Source of the DNA: an uncultured Granulosicoccaceae bacterium
Lineage (GTDB): Bacteria > Pseudomonadota > Gammaproteobacteria > Granulosicoccales > Granulosicoccaceae
Reading direction: 5' to 3'
DNA: 52,782 nt
NCBI GenBank assembly: GCA_938028465.1
Contig: CALJAA010000059.1
Location: 1 to 52,782 of the forward strand
The notes beneath the pieces are model-generated. The model saw only the letters and a list, made by a program, of their open reading frames with translations. It had not been told where the DNA came from and made no database searches. The translations under genes were made by a program, and so were the position numbers. Of the stretch, positions 8,981-17,445 are shown piece after piece; positions within the stretch are counted from its first letter, which is position 1, and every line of letters begins with the position of its first letter.

Positions 8981-9985
8981 ATGGCATTACTTAAAAATAA
9001 AATTAGCTCAGCACTAGTTGGTGCTGCAGCGCTAGTTGCTTCGGCAACAACGTGGGCAGCAGATGATGTCACACTGCAGCTTAAATGGGTAACACAAGCA
9101 CAATTTGGTGGCTACTACGTAGCACTAGATAAAGGCTTTTACAAAGACGCCGGTTTAAACGTAACCATTAAACCAGGTGGTCCAGATATCGCACCTCCAC
9201 AAGTTATTGCTGGTGGTGGGGCTGATGTGGTGGTTGATTGGATGCCTTCTGCTTTGGCTAGCCGTGAGAAGGGCGTAGCGCTAGTTAACATCGCTCAGCC
9301 ATTCAAGCGCTCTGGCATGATGCTCACTTGCCGTAAAGAAACAGGCATTACCGCACCAGAAGATTTCAAAGGTAAAACGCTGGGTGTTTGGTTTTACGGT
9401 AACGAGTATCCATTCTTAAGCTGGATGTCTTCGCTTAATATCGGTACTGAAGGTGGCGATGGTGTGACCGTATTGAAGCAAGGCTTTAACGTTGACCCAT
9501 TACTTCAAAAGCAAGCTGATTGTGTGTCTACCATGACGTACAACGAATACTGGCAGGTTATTGATGCAGGCTTAACACCTGAAGACTTAGTGGTATTCAA
9601 GTATGAAGACCAAGGTGTATCAACCATGGAAGATGGTTTGTATGTACTTGAAGACAATCTGAAAGACGAAGCATTCGTTGACAAGATGGCACGCTTTGTA
9701 GCGGCTTCTATGAAAGGTTGGGAATACGCACGCGCGAACCCCGATGAAGCAGCCGGTATTGTTCTTGATAACGACGCCAGTGGTGCACAAACTGAAAAGC
9801 ACCAAATGCGCATGATGGCAGAAATCAACAAGCTAACAGAAGGCAGTGACGGCAAGCTGGACCCAGCCGACTACGAGCGTACGGTTAAAACCTTACTCTC
9901 TGGTGGTTCTGATCCCGTTATTAGCGCAGCTCCTGAAGGTGCTTGGTCACACGTGGTTATTGATAAAGCGTTGTCGATGAAGTAA
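8981..9985 (+). CDS. NMT1/THI5-type periplasmic substrate-binding protein
   Basis: This 334-residue binding protein has a Sec signal peptide ending around TTWA-ADD (residue 26) and the NMT1/THI5 fold opening LQLKWVTQAQFGGYYVALDK. Such proteins bind pyrimidine-like or thiamine-precursor ligands, which fits a role delivering pyrimidines or dihydropyrimidines to the permeases at 6850-8875. A GGGGAG Shine-Dalgarno about 8 bases upstream supports the start. The AT-rich 105-bp gap in front may contain its own promoter, because binding proteins are usually needed in excess, but I could not pick a clear one. The gene ends the pyrimidine locus and is followed by a palindromic repeat. Confidence 0.9.
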   Translation: MALLKNKISSALVGAAALVASATTWAADDVTLQLKWVTQAQFGGYYVALDKGFYKDAGLNVTIKPGGPDIAPPQVIAGGGADVVVDWMPSALASREKGVALVNIAQPFKRSGMMLTCRKETGITAPEDFKGKTLGVWFYGNEYPFLSWMSSLNIGTEGGDGVTVLKQGFNVDPLLQKQADCVSTMTYNEYWQVIDAGLTPEDLVVFKYEDQGVSTMEDGLYVLEDNLKDEAFVDKMARFVAASMKGWEYARANPDEAAGIVLDNDASGAQTEKHQMRMMAEINKLTEGSDGKLDPADYERTVKTLLSGGSDPVISAAPEGAWSHVVIDKALSMK

Positions 9986-10009
9986 TTGCGTAGTCATCGC
10001 ACGTTAGTT

Positions 10010-10095
10010 GTCATTCCCGCGTAGGCGGGAATCCATTCTCGAATACACATGGATCCCCGCCTTCGCGGGGATGACAGTCAATGCGGGGATGACGA
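10010..10095. repeat. Dispersed palindromic repeat, copy 1
   Basis: Two inverted units lie back to back after the binding-protein stop. The first is GTCATTCCCGCG-TAGG-CGGGAATCC (10010-10034). The second is GGATCCCCGCCTTCGCGGGGATGACA (10051-10076), followed by a partial third unit, GCGGGGATGAC. Each can fold into a hairpin and the pair forms a larger inverted repeat. The same family recurs at 11584, 23242, 32008, 36298, 48314 and 52559. It separates convergent genes here, so a bidirectional terminator or REP-like role is plausible. Confidence 0.9.
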
Positions 10096-10098
10096 CCC

Positions 10099-10590
10099 CT
10101 AACCACACCGAATCTCCACCGCCACGTGCCCAGTCGATTTTAAAAACTCCTTTAACCCTTCCGATGTAATATTCAACGTAGCTGTATTAACAAGCGGATG
10201 AAAGTTCGCGCTCTCAGAATTCAAGATCTTCTCCTCAATCGCCAAATTCACCACCTTGTCTTGATCGTTTATAAGCGCAAATGGCGTAACTGATCCGGGT
10301 TCTACACCAAGATGCTCCATCAATCGATCGGGGCTAGCAAAGCTCCACGCCTTAACGCCAACCAAGGTTGCTAGCTGTTTTAAATCAATGCTGGTGGTGT
10401 CTTCTAGCACCACTAGCCAAAGCTGTTTTTTCTTAGTTCTTAGAAATAGGTTTTTGCAATGGCAGCCTGCAATATCACTGCAATGCTTTTGCGCTTCTTC
10501 AACCGTATATACCGCGGGATGTTCAAACACATCAAAGGAAATGGCTAGATCAGTTAAGTGCTGTTCTAGATCGTTGCGCGACTTCTTCAT
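10099..10590 (-). CDS. Prolyl-tRNA editing protein, YbaK/ProX family (ProXp-ala/PrdX type)
   Basis: This is a 163-residue YbaK/aminoacyl-tRNA-deacylase domain protein that would clear mischarged tRNA(Pro) in trans. The N-terminal FEHPAVYTVEEAQKH and CKNLFLRTKKKQLWLVVLEDTT segments, and the GVEPGSVTPFALIND loop, match the PrdX/ProXp-ala subgroup rather than bacterial YbaK. It is a stand-alone domain of normal length. It lies 16 bp downstream of the dioxygenase gene and is probably co-transcribed with it, without an evident functional link. Confidence 0.9.
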   Translation of the reverse strand: MKKSRNDLEQHLTDLAISFDVFEHPAVYTVEEAQKHCSDIAGCHCKNLFLRTKKKQLWLVVLEDTTSIDLKQLATLVGVKAWSFASPDRLMEHLGVEPGSVTPFALINDQDKVVNLAIEEKILNSESANFHPLVNTATLNITSEGLKEFLKSTGHVAVEIRCG

Positions 10591-10606
10591 GCTGTGGTTG
10601 TTTCAG

Positions 10607-11479
10607 TTAAGTAGTTTCTTCAATTCGGCTTTGCTGCTCAAAAAATGACGCGCCGGATGGATGCTCCGCTATAGCCACCTCGTAGCTGCTGCAGCGTATG
10701 CGCCCCGTGTCGACTCCTCTTATAACATCTCGCGATTGTTCGCTGGGTATATGGTTTGGGACAACGGGGTGAGAATCCTCAGCGTTATAGGCGCAAATAT
10801 ATAAGGTGCGTGGGCTATTGGATTTGTTTGGTGCCGAGCCATGTAGCAAGCGGGTGTGCATCAAGCAGGCAGCGCCTGCCGGGCCAATACAGGGAATCGC
10901 ATCCTTTTGCGCTTGTGCTGCAACGTCTTCACTAACTGCACCGGTGAATACACCGTCGTGCCACAGCTCGTGCAGAGGGCCTTTGTGACTACCTGGCACC
11001 ACTTCTAACGGACCGTTCTCTAGCGTGACTTCATCAATAAAGTACAAAACAGTCATTAAGTCATCGTTGGTGTGCAGTTCGAACTGGAAGTCTTGATGGA
11101 ATTTAACTTCAGTGCTAGCACCGGGTAACTTTGAATTAACCTTGGCATTATTAAAACGTAGGTTAGGGCCAAAGATATCGCAGACCGCATCAACAGCTCG
11201 GCTGTCGCGCATCGCGTTTAAATAGTTGTCCGATAACTCGTTGGGTGATGATATGCGCCGCAATGCTGGGTTATCTGCGTTGTGCCCAGGTTGCACGCTA
11301 AAGCGTGGGCGGCCATCACTGGTTTCTCCATAGTTTTCTGTGTGTTCTCGGCTCTCTTCAACCCATTGGTTAAAATCATCGCGTAAGCCCTCGAGTTTAT
11401 CAGCTGGTATGGCATCTTCTAGTAGAAGGTAGCCATCACGTTCAAAGCTTGCTATTTGATCGGCGGTAAGTGTTGCCAT
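10607..11479 (-). CDS. Phytanoyl-CoA dioxygenase (PhyH) family protein
   Basis: This is a 290-residue Fe(II)/2-oxoglutarate-dependent oxygenase. The facial triad is visible as H128 and D130 (KFHQDFQF) and the distal H213 (LLHGSAPN), with R224 (NSPRTLY) positioned to bind 2-oxoglutarate. PhyH enzymes hydroxylate diverse small molecules, so the substrate is not identifiable. The start begins MATLTADQIASFERDGY, a typical PhyH N-terminus; no clear Shine-Dalgarno is present. Its upstream neighbour is a divergent DMT transporter gene separated by a palindromic repeat. Confidence 0.9.
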   Translation of the reverse strand: MATLTADQIASFERDGYLLLEDAIPADKLEGLRDDFNQWVEESREHTENYGETSDGRPRFSVQPGHNADNPALRRISSPNELSDNYLNAMRDSRAVDAVCDIFGPNLRFNNAKVNSKLPGASTEVKFHQDFQFELHTNDDLMTVLYFIDEVTLENGPLEVVPGSHKGPLHELWHDGVFTGAVSEDVAAQAQKDAIPCIGPAGAACLMHTRLLHGSAPNKSNSPRTLYICAYNAEDSHPVVPNHIPSEQSRDVIRGVDTGRIRCSSYEVAIAEHPSGASFFEQQSRIEETT

Positions 11480-11583
11480 GTCGGGAGCCGGGGGTTGGTT
11501 GGATATTGGTTAGAAGATACCAACTCATTGGTTTTTTTCCAATATGGATACGATTGTGTAGGCGACATGTTTTAGGCGTTTGC

Positions 11584-11646
11584 TGTCATCCACCCCGGAG
11601 GGCGCCTAGCCCGCCTGCGCGGGGATGACAAGGCGCGGGGATGACA
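11584..11646. repeat. Dispersed palindromic repeat, copy 2
   Basis: TGTCATCCACCCCGGAGGGC starts the element and CCTGCGCGGGGATGACA ends it, with a GGCGCC centre. A partial duplicate, GCGCGGGGATGACA, follows immediately. This variant carries the longer CCCCGGAGGGCGCC arm also seen in copies at 32008 and 52559. It lies between divergent genes, unlike most other copies, so simple terminator function does not explain it. The rest of the 11480-11720 spacer shows no gene or clear promoter. Confidence 0.85.
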
Positions 11647-11720
11647 AAAGTCCCCCCAACACCTCAACCGATCAGCTACCATACCGTTCGCCCAGCAGCA
11701 CCTACTAAAACCCTTTCGTC

Positions 11721-12608
11721 ATGCCTTCTGAAGATTCACGTAACCTAATGATTGGCTATGCCGCTGCATTCACCGTAATGTGCATTTGGGCGACATGGTT
11801 GGTAGCAAGTCGAGCGGGTGCTCAGTCGCCACTAACGATCTATGATCATGCGGTACTTCGATATGGCGTGTCGTCTATCGTGGCTTTGCCCATCGTGCTG
11901 TACTACAAACCGTGGCGCACGATGACATGGCAACGTATTGCCATTGTGAGCATTCTGTTGGGGCCGATTTATATATTGGCTGTTTTCCTCGCATTCCGAT
12001 ATGCGCCTGCAGCTCATGGCGGTATCTTTATGAATGGCGCCTTACCCGCAGTTACGTTATTTATCTCGTGGGTATTGTTAAAGCAACGTGTACATAAGCT
12101 TCAAATAGTGGGCGTGGTGCTCATCATTATTGGGGCCACCTTAGCTGTGGCAGATGCAGCGGAACTCTCACTAACAGGTGCATGGATAGGTGATGGCTTG
12201 TTTTTTATCTCGGCAATATTTTTCTCAGGTTACTTAATCGCCGCTCGTGTGTGGAATGTCAGTACCACACAAGTTCTGTTTTGTAGCTCAATCATTAATG
12301 CGGTGTTGTTTGTACCCATCTGGTATTTGTTTTTGCCAAGTGGTTTTGCTGAGGCAACTCAAACTCAATTTTTGATCCAAATGCTTTACCAAGGTTTGAT
12401 ACCGGGATTAATTGGTTTGTTGCTGGTAGCCACCGCGACACGCAATATCGGCCCATCGTCTACGGCAGCATTTATGGCGGCAGTACCTGCACTAGGCTCC
12501 ATACTCGGTGTTGTATTACTCGATGAAATGTTGGGCGGGCTAGGGTGGTTGAGTATATTGGTGTTAACGCCAGGTATCTTGCTGGTCGCCTTTTTTGGTG
12601 TGAAGTGA
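11721..12608 (+). CDS. DMT superfamily (EamA) transporter
   Basis: This 295-residue membrane protein has about ten hydrophobic helices arranged as two EamA repeats (roughly residues 12-145 and 155-290). The second repeat has the typical PSSTAAFMAAVPALGSILGVVLLDE segment. EamA proteins are exporters or permeases for metabolites such as amino acids, and the substrate cannot be predicted. It lies 80 bp before the ureohydrolase gene on the same strand, so a link with guanidino or amine metabolism is possible but unproven. Confidence 0.9.
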   Translation: MPSEDSRNLMIGYAAAFTVMCIWATWLVASRAGAQSPLTIYDHAVLRYGVSSIVALPIVLYYKPWRTMTWQRIAIVSILLGPIYILAVFLAFRYAPAAHGGIFMNGALPAVTLFISWVLLKQRVHKLQIVGVVLIIIGATLAVADAAELSLTGAWIGDGLFFISAIFFSGYLIAARVWNVSTTQVLFCSSIINAVLFVPIWYLFLPSGFAEATQTQFLIQMLYQGLIPGLIGLLLVATATRNIGPSSTAAFMAAVPALGSILGVVLLDEMLGGLGWLSILVLTPGILLVAFFGVK

Positions 12609-12688
12609 TTTGCCTGAGATGCTTAGTACTAAGTGAATTGTATTGTCACCTGCGGTAGTATGGCGACATCAACTATGCGAGCTGGCAC

Positions 12689-13657
12689 ATGAATCACGAC
12701 GACTTCCCCGAATTCAACGATCCAATGACACGCGCACGTTATGTGGGTGTGCCAACCTTTTTTAGAGCCCCTTGGAAAGAAGATCTCAACGACGTAGATA
12801 TCGGCATAATTGGTGTGCCATTTGATGGTGGTGTTACCAACCGTCCTGGCTCACGACATGGGCCGCGGGAAGTTCGTAATCAATCAACCTTAGTGCGCAT
12901 GATCAATCAAGCCACGGGAGTGTCGCCACACGAGCTATGCCGAGTAGCGGACATTGGCGATGCCTGGGTACCTTCACCCTTCGAACTAGTAGGCAGCCAT
13001 AAAGCCATTCAAGATTCGTTTGATAAAGTTGTAGCCAAAGGTATTTTGCCGTTAGCGGTGGGTGGGGATCACTCTGTGTCGTTGCCGATCTTTAGAGCAT
13101 TAGCTAAAGATGGCCCGATTGGAATGATCCATATCGATGCGCATTGTGATACTGGCGATGATTACATGGGTTCTAAGTTTCATCACGGAGCGCCGTTTAG
13201 TCGAGCAGTCGAAGAAGGTTTGCTTGATCCCAAGCGCACTATTCAAATCGGCATTCGCGGTACGATCAATGATAAAGATCTGTGGAAGTTCAGCCACGAT
13301 AGTGGCATGCGCGTGATGTACATGGAGGAGTTTTATAAGCTTGGTGTTGAAGAGGCTATTAGGGAAGCCAAGCGCGTAGTGGGTGATGGCCCTGTTTATA
13401 TTAGTTTTGATATCGATAGCCTTGATCCTGCATTTGCACCGGGTACCGGTACGCCAGAGATTGGTGGCTTAACTACGCTGGAAGCGCAACTTTTAATACG
13501 CGGCTGTCATGGTTTAAATATTGTGGGTGCAGATATGGTGGAAGTAGCACCGTCGTTTGATATGTCTGGCAATACGGCCATGGTAGGAGCAAATATCTTG
13601 TTTGAGCTACTGTGTGTTGCAAGTGAAGCCCGTGCAGCGAGATCCGCAAAGGCGTAA
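12689..13657 (+). CDS. Ureohydrolase: agmatinase / guanidinobutyrase-type
   Basis: This is a 322-residue arginase-superfamily Mn enzyme that hydrolyses a guanidino compound to an amine plus urea. All metal ligands are present: H128 in GGDHSV, D150, H152 and D154 in HIDAHCDTGD, and D241 and D243 in SFDIDSLDP. The N-terminal TFFRAPWKEDLNDVDIGIIG and GVTNRPGSRHGPREVR segments resemble guanidinobutyrase/guanidinopropionase as much as SpeB agmatinase. The ATG at 12689 gives the usual N-terminus. The OpuA-like importer downstream, after a probable new promoter, could supply its substrate. Confidence 0.9.
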   Translation: MNHDDFPEFNDPMTRARYVGVPTFFRAPWKEDLNDVDIGIIGVPFDGGVTNRPGSRHGPREVRNQSTLVRMINQATGVSPHELCRVADIGDAWVPSPFELVGSHKAIQDSFDKVVAKGILPLAVGGDHSVSLPIFRALAKDGPIGMIHIDAHCDTGDDYMGSKFHHGAPFSRAVEEGLLDPKRTIQIGIRGTINDKDLWKFSHDSGMRVMYMEEFYKLGVEEAIREAKRVVGDGPVYISFDIDSLDPAFAPGTGTPEIGGLTTLEAQLLIRGCHGLNIVGADMVEVAPSFDMSGNTAMVGANILFELLCVASEARAARSAKA

Positions 13658-13695
13658 GCTGATGCCGTTTTGCTCAATTGTCGGTTTATTCGGCT

Positions 13696-13723
13696 TTGAC
13701 ATAACCGTTTGACTCAGTACACT
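13696..13723 (+). promoter_or_regulatory. Candidate sigma70 promoter for the OpuA-like importer
   Basis: TTGACA at 13696-13701, a 16-bp spacer and TACACT at 13718-13723 (four of six matches to TATAAT) lie about 65 bp before the binding-protein ATG. A strong GAGGAG Shine-Dalgarno precedes that ATG. The call is by pattern only. Confidence 0.45.
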
Positions 13724-13787
13724 GGTGCGGCAAACTACAAAGATTGGCCGAATTACATCGGTAAATTATGACTGAGGAGATGGATTA

Positions 13788-14744
13788 ATGAAATTAAAGC
13801 ACTCAATAAAGGTGTTATTAGCAGGATCTGTGCTTGGAAGTGCATCAATCGCACAAGCAGCCGATGTTGTTATCGGCGTGCCAAATTGGCCGTCAGTACG
13901 CGTTACAGCACACGTACTTAAGGTAGCGATGGAAGAAAACTTGGGCCTAGAAGTCGAACTTCAAAATGGTACCAATCCCGTTATTTTTGAGGCAATGGAT
14001 TCAGGTGCAATGCACGTTCACCCTGAAGTATGGCTTCCAAATCAAACTAACCTAAACAACAAGTTTGTTCAAGAGAAGCAAAGCGTAAGACAAAACCCTA
14101 ACGGGGTTGCTGGTGACCAAGCGATGTGTGTAACAGCAGGTACAGCTGAGCGCACAGGTATTGCGAACCTTGCTGATCTAACCGACCCAGACATGGCTAA
14201 AAACTTCGACACTGATGGTGACGGAAAAGGTGAGATCTGGATTGGAGCTGCGGGTTGGGCATCAACAAACGTTGAAAAGATTCGCGCAAAGTCCTATGGC
14301 TACGACCAAACAATGAATCTAAAAGAGATGGATGAAACGCTAGCGCTAGCTGAAGTGGATAACGCGGTAGCGCAAGATAAAGACATCGTCTTTTTCTGCT
14401 ACACACCGCATCACATGTTTGCACTGCATGAGCTGGTTATTTTGAAGGAGCCTGCGCATGACGAATCTAAGTGGTCGGTAATACAACCAACTGATGATCC
14501 AGAGTGGTTAGACAAATCTGAAGCTGGCGTTGCATGGTCAACTGCTTATTTGCATGTTCACTACGCAACCTCTCTAGAAGATGATCAGCCAGAGGCAGCG
14601 GCAATGCTGTCCAAAGTTAAGCTCGATACCGCTACGGTGTCAGCCATGACTTATGCATTGGTTGTTGATAAGGAAGATCCAGCAGAGTTTGCAGCCAAGT
14701 GGGTTGCAGACAATGCAGAGATCGTGGATAGCTGGTTACAGTAA
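13788..14744 (+). CDS. OpuAC-family (glycine betaine/proline-type) ABC substrate-binding protein
   Basis: This 318-residue periplasmic protein has a Sec signal peptide ending at IAQA-ADVV (residue 24) and an OpuAC fold: VIGVPNWPSVRVTAHVLKVA, then MHVHPEVWLPNQ and WIGAAGWAS. OpuAC proteins bind quaternary or other cationic small molecules in an aromatic cage; W31 and the other Trp/Tyr residues fit this. Glycine betaine or choline would be the default ligand, and the neighbouring ureohydrolase makes a guanidino compound a reasonable alternative. It is first in its operon, with a promoter candidate upstream and an intrinsic terminator between it and the ATPase gene. Confidence 0.9.
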   Translation: MKLKHSIKVLLAGSVLGSASIAQAADVVIGVPNWPSVRVTAHVLKVAMEENLGLEVELQNGTNPVIFEAMDSGAMHVHPEVWLPNQTNLNNKFVQEKQSVRQNPNGVAGDQAMCVTAGTAERTGIANLADLTDPDMAKNFDTDGDGKGEIWIGAAGWASTNVEKIRAKSYGYDQTMNLKEMDETLALAEVDNAVAQDKDIVFFCYTPHHMFALHELVILKEPAHDESKWSVIQPTDDPEWLDKSEAGVAWSTAYLHVHYATSLEDDQPEAAAMLSKVKLDTATVSAMTYALVVDKEDPAEFAAKWVADNAEIVDSWLQ

Positions 14745-14770
14745 TTAAACTAAGCGAATGAAGTAAAACA

Positions 14771-14801
14771 AACGGGAGCATCGATTTGCTCCCGTTTTTA
14801 T
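14771..14801 (+). terminator. Intrinsic terminator between binding-protein and ATPase genes
   Basis: AACGGGAGCA (14771-14780), a 6-nt loop and TGCTCCCGTT (14787-14796) form a perfect 10-bp stem followed by TTTA. It sits inside an otherwise contiguous operon, so partial read-through would give more binding protein than ATPase and permease. Confidence 0.85.
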
Positions 14802-14825
14802 TTGTGCGGCTAGGAGACACAATCG

Positions 14826-15875
14826 GTGAGTGAAGACGTCATAACGCTAAAAAATGTTTGGAAGATATTTGGCGATCGGGCAGAGGAGGCCATGCGTGCA
14901 GTTGAAGAGCGCGGTTTAACGAAACCTGAAGTGCTTGCTGAGTTTGCTTGCGTGGTTGGCATTGCCGATTGTTCCTTCGAAGTTAAACGCGGGGAGATAT
15001 TCTGTGTGATGGGTTTGTCTGGTTCAGGCAAATCTACGATGGTCAGGCACCTAAATCGATTAATTGAACCCACGGCTGGTGAAATATCAGTATTGGGCAA
15101 AGATATGTTGTCACTTAAAGGTGATGCACTACGAGAGATGCGCGCGAACAATATCGGCATGGTATTTCAGCATATGGCTTTGCTGCCACATCGGACTGTT
15201 CGCGATAACGTCGGCTTCCCGTTACAAATACGAGGTGAGCCAAAGTCGCGCCGTTGGGAGGTATCTCAGCGTTGCTTGAACATGGTTAACCTTGATGGTT
15301 ATGAAGATCGTTTCCCCCGCGAGCTCTCAGGCGGTATGCAACAACGCGTAGGTTTAGCTCGTGCGCTAGCATCTGATCCTGAAGTGCTATTGATGGACGA
15401 GCCATTCTCAGCGCTTGACCCATTAATCCGTAGGCAACTACAAGATCAATTTATGGCCTTGTCAGCGGAGCTGAATAAAACCACCGTGTTTATTACGCAC
15501 GATCTAGATGAAGCCATTCGCATCGGTAACCGTATCGCTATCATGAAAGACGGTCGCATTGTGCAAATAGGCACACCAGAGCAAATTGTTACCGACCCAG
15601 CAGACGACTACGTTAGAGACTTTGTAGAAGGTATCTCCAAACTCAAACTCGTATTCGCCAATTCAATAATGGAGCCATTAGCTGACTACAAGGCGGCTAA
15701 CCCAGAGGATCTATCCTCGTGCCCGCGTGCTGATCACGGTGTTGATTTAGATCAGCTGATTGATATCTCAACAACAACAGAACGCCCAATCGTGATTCAA
15801 GACGATGACAAAAACGATATTGGCGTCGTCACTAAAGCAAGATTACTCAAAGGCATACAAGGGGGCAAGGCATGA
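14826..15875 (+). CDS. OpuAA/ProV-type ABC transporter ATP-binding protein
   Basis: This 349-residue ATPase has the ProV/OpuAA layout: an N-terminal VWKIFGD element, an inserted helical segment, Walker A GLSGSGKST, the VFQHMALLPHRTV Q-loop, the LSGGMQQRVGLARAL signature, Walker B LLMDEPFSALDP and the switch in FITHDLDEA. The C-terminal ~80 residues are shorter than the usual CBS pair and only partly resemble one. It starts with GTG at 14826, supported by AGGAG at 14812-14816. It overlaps the permease gene by 4 bp (ATGA). Confidence 0.93.
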   Translation: MSEDVITLKNVWKIFGDRAEEAMRAVEERGLTKPEVLAEFACVVGIADCSFEVKRGEIFCVMGLSGSGKSTMVRHLNRLIEPTAGEISVLGKDMLSLKGDALREMRANNIGMVFQHMALLPHRTVRDNVGFPLQIRGEPKSRRWEVSQRCLNMVNLDGYEDRFPRELSGGMQQRVGLARALASDPEVLLMDEPFSALDPLIRRQLQDQFMALSAELNKTTVFITHDLDEAIRIGNRIAIMKDGRIVQIGTPEQIVTDPADDYVRDFVEGISKLKLVFANSIMEPLADYKAANPEDLSSCPRADHGVDLDQLIDISTTTERPIVIQDDDKNDIGVVTKARLLKGIQGGKA

Positions 15876-17443
15876 CTGATAACGGCCTCGAAGCAACACC
15901 TCGTGAGCTCGATGCATCGGTTGCAGAGTTTGCGCAAGAGAACGCACAGTATTATTCCAAGCAGTTTGAAAAGATCCAGGGCACCACAGGTTTTGCGTTT
16001 TCTTGGAATACCATGGCAGCTGTTTTTGGGCCGCTGTGGGGTGCAGTACGCGGTGCTTGGGGTTTCTTCTGGACATTCCTTGTGCTCGAGCTATTTGCCT
16101 TAGTACAAATCGGCCGTGGTTTATGGGGAGAATTAGGCGCTGATCAAATAGCCCGTTACGAAAAGCTCCTCGTTAATATCTCGAAAAGAGAACAACAAGC
16201 CAAAGATTTAATCGCTGCCGGCGATGCGGCCTCCGCCGAAGCTAAGCTGAAGATTGCCGACAATCTAAAACGTGTTGCAGCGGAAGCGCAGGAAAAGGCC
16301 GATCTAGCCTCCAACGAAGCTACTTCGATCCTGTTAACAGGATTGGTGTTGATGATAGTTGTTAAGTTGCTAGAAGGGTTTATGGCTAACCGCAGCTATG
16401 AAAAACAATACCTGAAATGGCGTGCTAATCCCGCAGTGCAATCTGGCGTCAACCGAACCAATGCTTGGTTTGGTGGTTTTCTGCTGATAGCGATCTGGCC
16501 GTTAACCTTATTTCGGTTTACCGTATCCGACCCCGATGGCAAGCTCAGTAAATTAACCGGTGGTTTTATTGGCGATAAGATTACGATTACAGAGTTCCCT
16601 GTTGGTCGAGAGTATTTTTCATCATTCGCCAAAAAGGGCGATGCCGGGTTTGATTGGTTAGCACTTAATTTTAGTGATGTGTTTGAAGGTATTACTAAGG
16701 TTATACGAACCGTCCTCGATGCCCTAGAGATTGTTTTAATCCAAACACCGTGGCCGGTCGTGATGGTGGTGATCGTTGTGATGGCTTTTAGGCTTGCTGG
16801 TATTCGCGTCGCGATCTTTACTGCAGCATCATTACTGTACTTAGCGTTTATGGGCTTATGGGAGATGTCCATGATCACCGTAGCGCTGATTGGGGCAGGT
16901 GCGTTTTTATGCGTAGTGATTGGTATTCCGCTGGGTATTTGGTTTGGTAAATCCAATCGGGCTTATGCCTTAGCAGAGCCTGTGCTCGACTTTATGCAAA
17001 CCATGCCAGCGTTTGTATACCTCATACCGATCATCGCATTTTTCGGTACCGGTAAACCACCTGGCGTGTTGGCTACTTTAATATTTGCAATGCCTCCTGT
17101 AATAAGGCTTACAGCCCTAGGGATGCGCGGTGTACCTGAAACTACAAAAGAAGCAGCGACGGCATTTGGTTGTTCCAAATGGCAGTTGCTCACAAATGTC
17201 GAACTGCCGTTGGCCATGCCATCAATCATGACGGGTATTAATCAAACGATATTGATGTCATTGTCGATGGTGGTTATTGCATCGCTTATTGGTGCAGAAG
17301 GTTTGGGTGCGTTGATTCTCGAAGCGCTGCAATACGCTGCTAAGGGGCAGGGTTTGCTGGGTGGTTTAGCAATTTTACTCTGTGCGATGGTTATTGATCG
17401 AATAGCACAAGGTATGTATCGACGGAAGGTGGCGGGTGATTAA
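15872..17443 (+). CDS. OpuAB/ProW-type permease with N-terminal DUF2628-like and coiled-coil extension
   Basis: This 523-residue inner-membrane protein is much longer than ProW-like permeases (about 280-350). Residues 40-85 carry FSWNTMAAVFGPLWGAVRG and two helices that look like the DUF2628-type membrane domain. Residues 90-150 are an Ala/Glu/Lys-rich helix likely to coil (REQQAKDLIAAGDAASAEAK), and a further helix pair covers 152-215. The ProW-like core runs from about residue 285, with the coupling loop around ATAFGCSKWQLLTNVELPLA. The ORF is continuous with no sign of frameshift. The extension may sense osmotic or membrane state, which is inference. Confidence 0.9.
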   Translation: MTDNGLEATPRELDASVAEFAQENAQYYSKQFEKIQGTTGFAFSWNTMAAVFGPLWGAVRGAWGFFWTFLVLELFALVQIGRGLWGELGADQIARYEKLLVNISKREQQAKDLIAAGDAASAEAKLKIADNLKRVAAEAQEKADLASNEATSILLTGLVLMIVVKLLEGFMANRSYEKQYLKWRANPAVQSGVNRTNAWFGGFLLIAIWPLTLFRFTVSDPDGKLSKLTGGFIGDKITITEFPVGREYFSSFAKKGDAGFDWLALNFSDVFEGITKVIRTVLDALEIVLIQTPWPVVMVVIVVMAFRLAGIRVAIFTAASLLYLAFMGLWEMSMITVALIGAGAFLCVVIGIPLGIWFGKSNRAYALAEPVLDFMQTMPAFVYLIPIIAFFGTGKPPGVLATLIFAMPPVIRLTALGMRGVPETTKEAATAFGCSKWQLLTNVELPLAMPSIMTGINQTILMSLSMVVIASLIGAEGLGALILEALQYAAKGQGLLGGLAILLCAMVIDRIAQGMYRRKVAGD

Positions 17444-17445
17444 TT

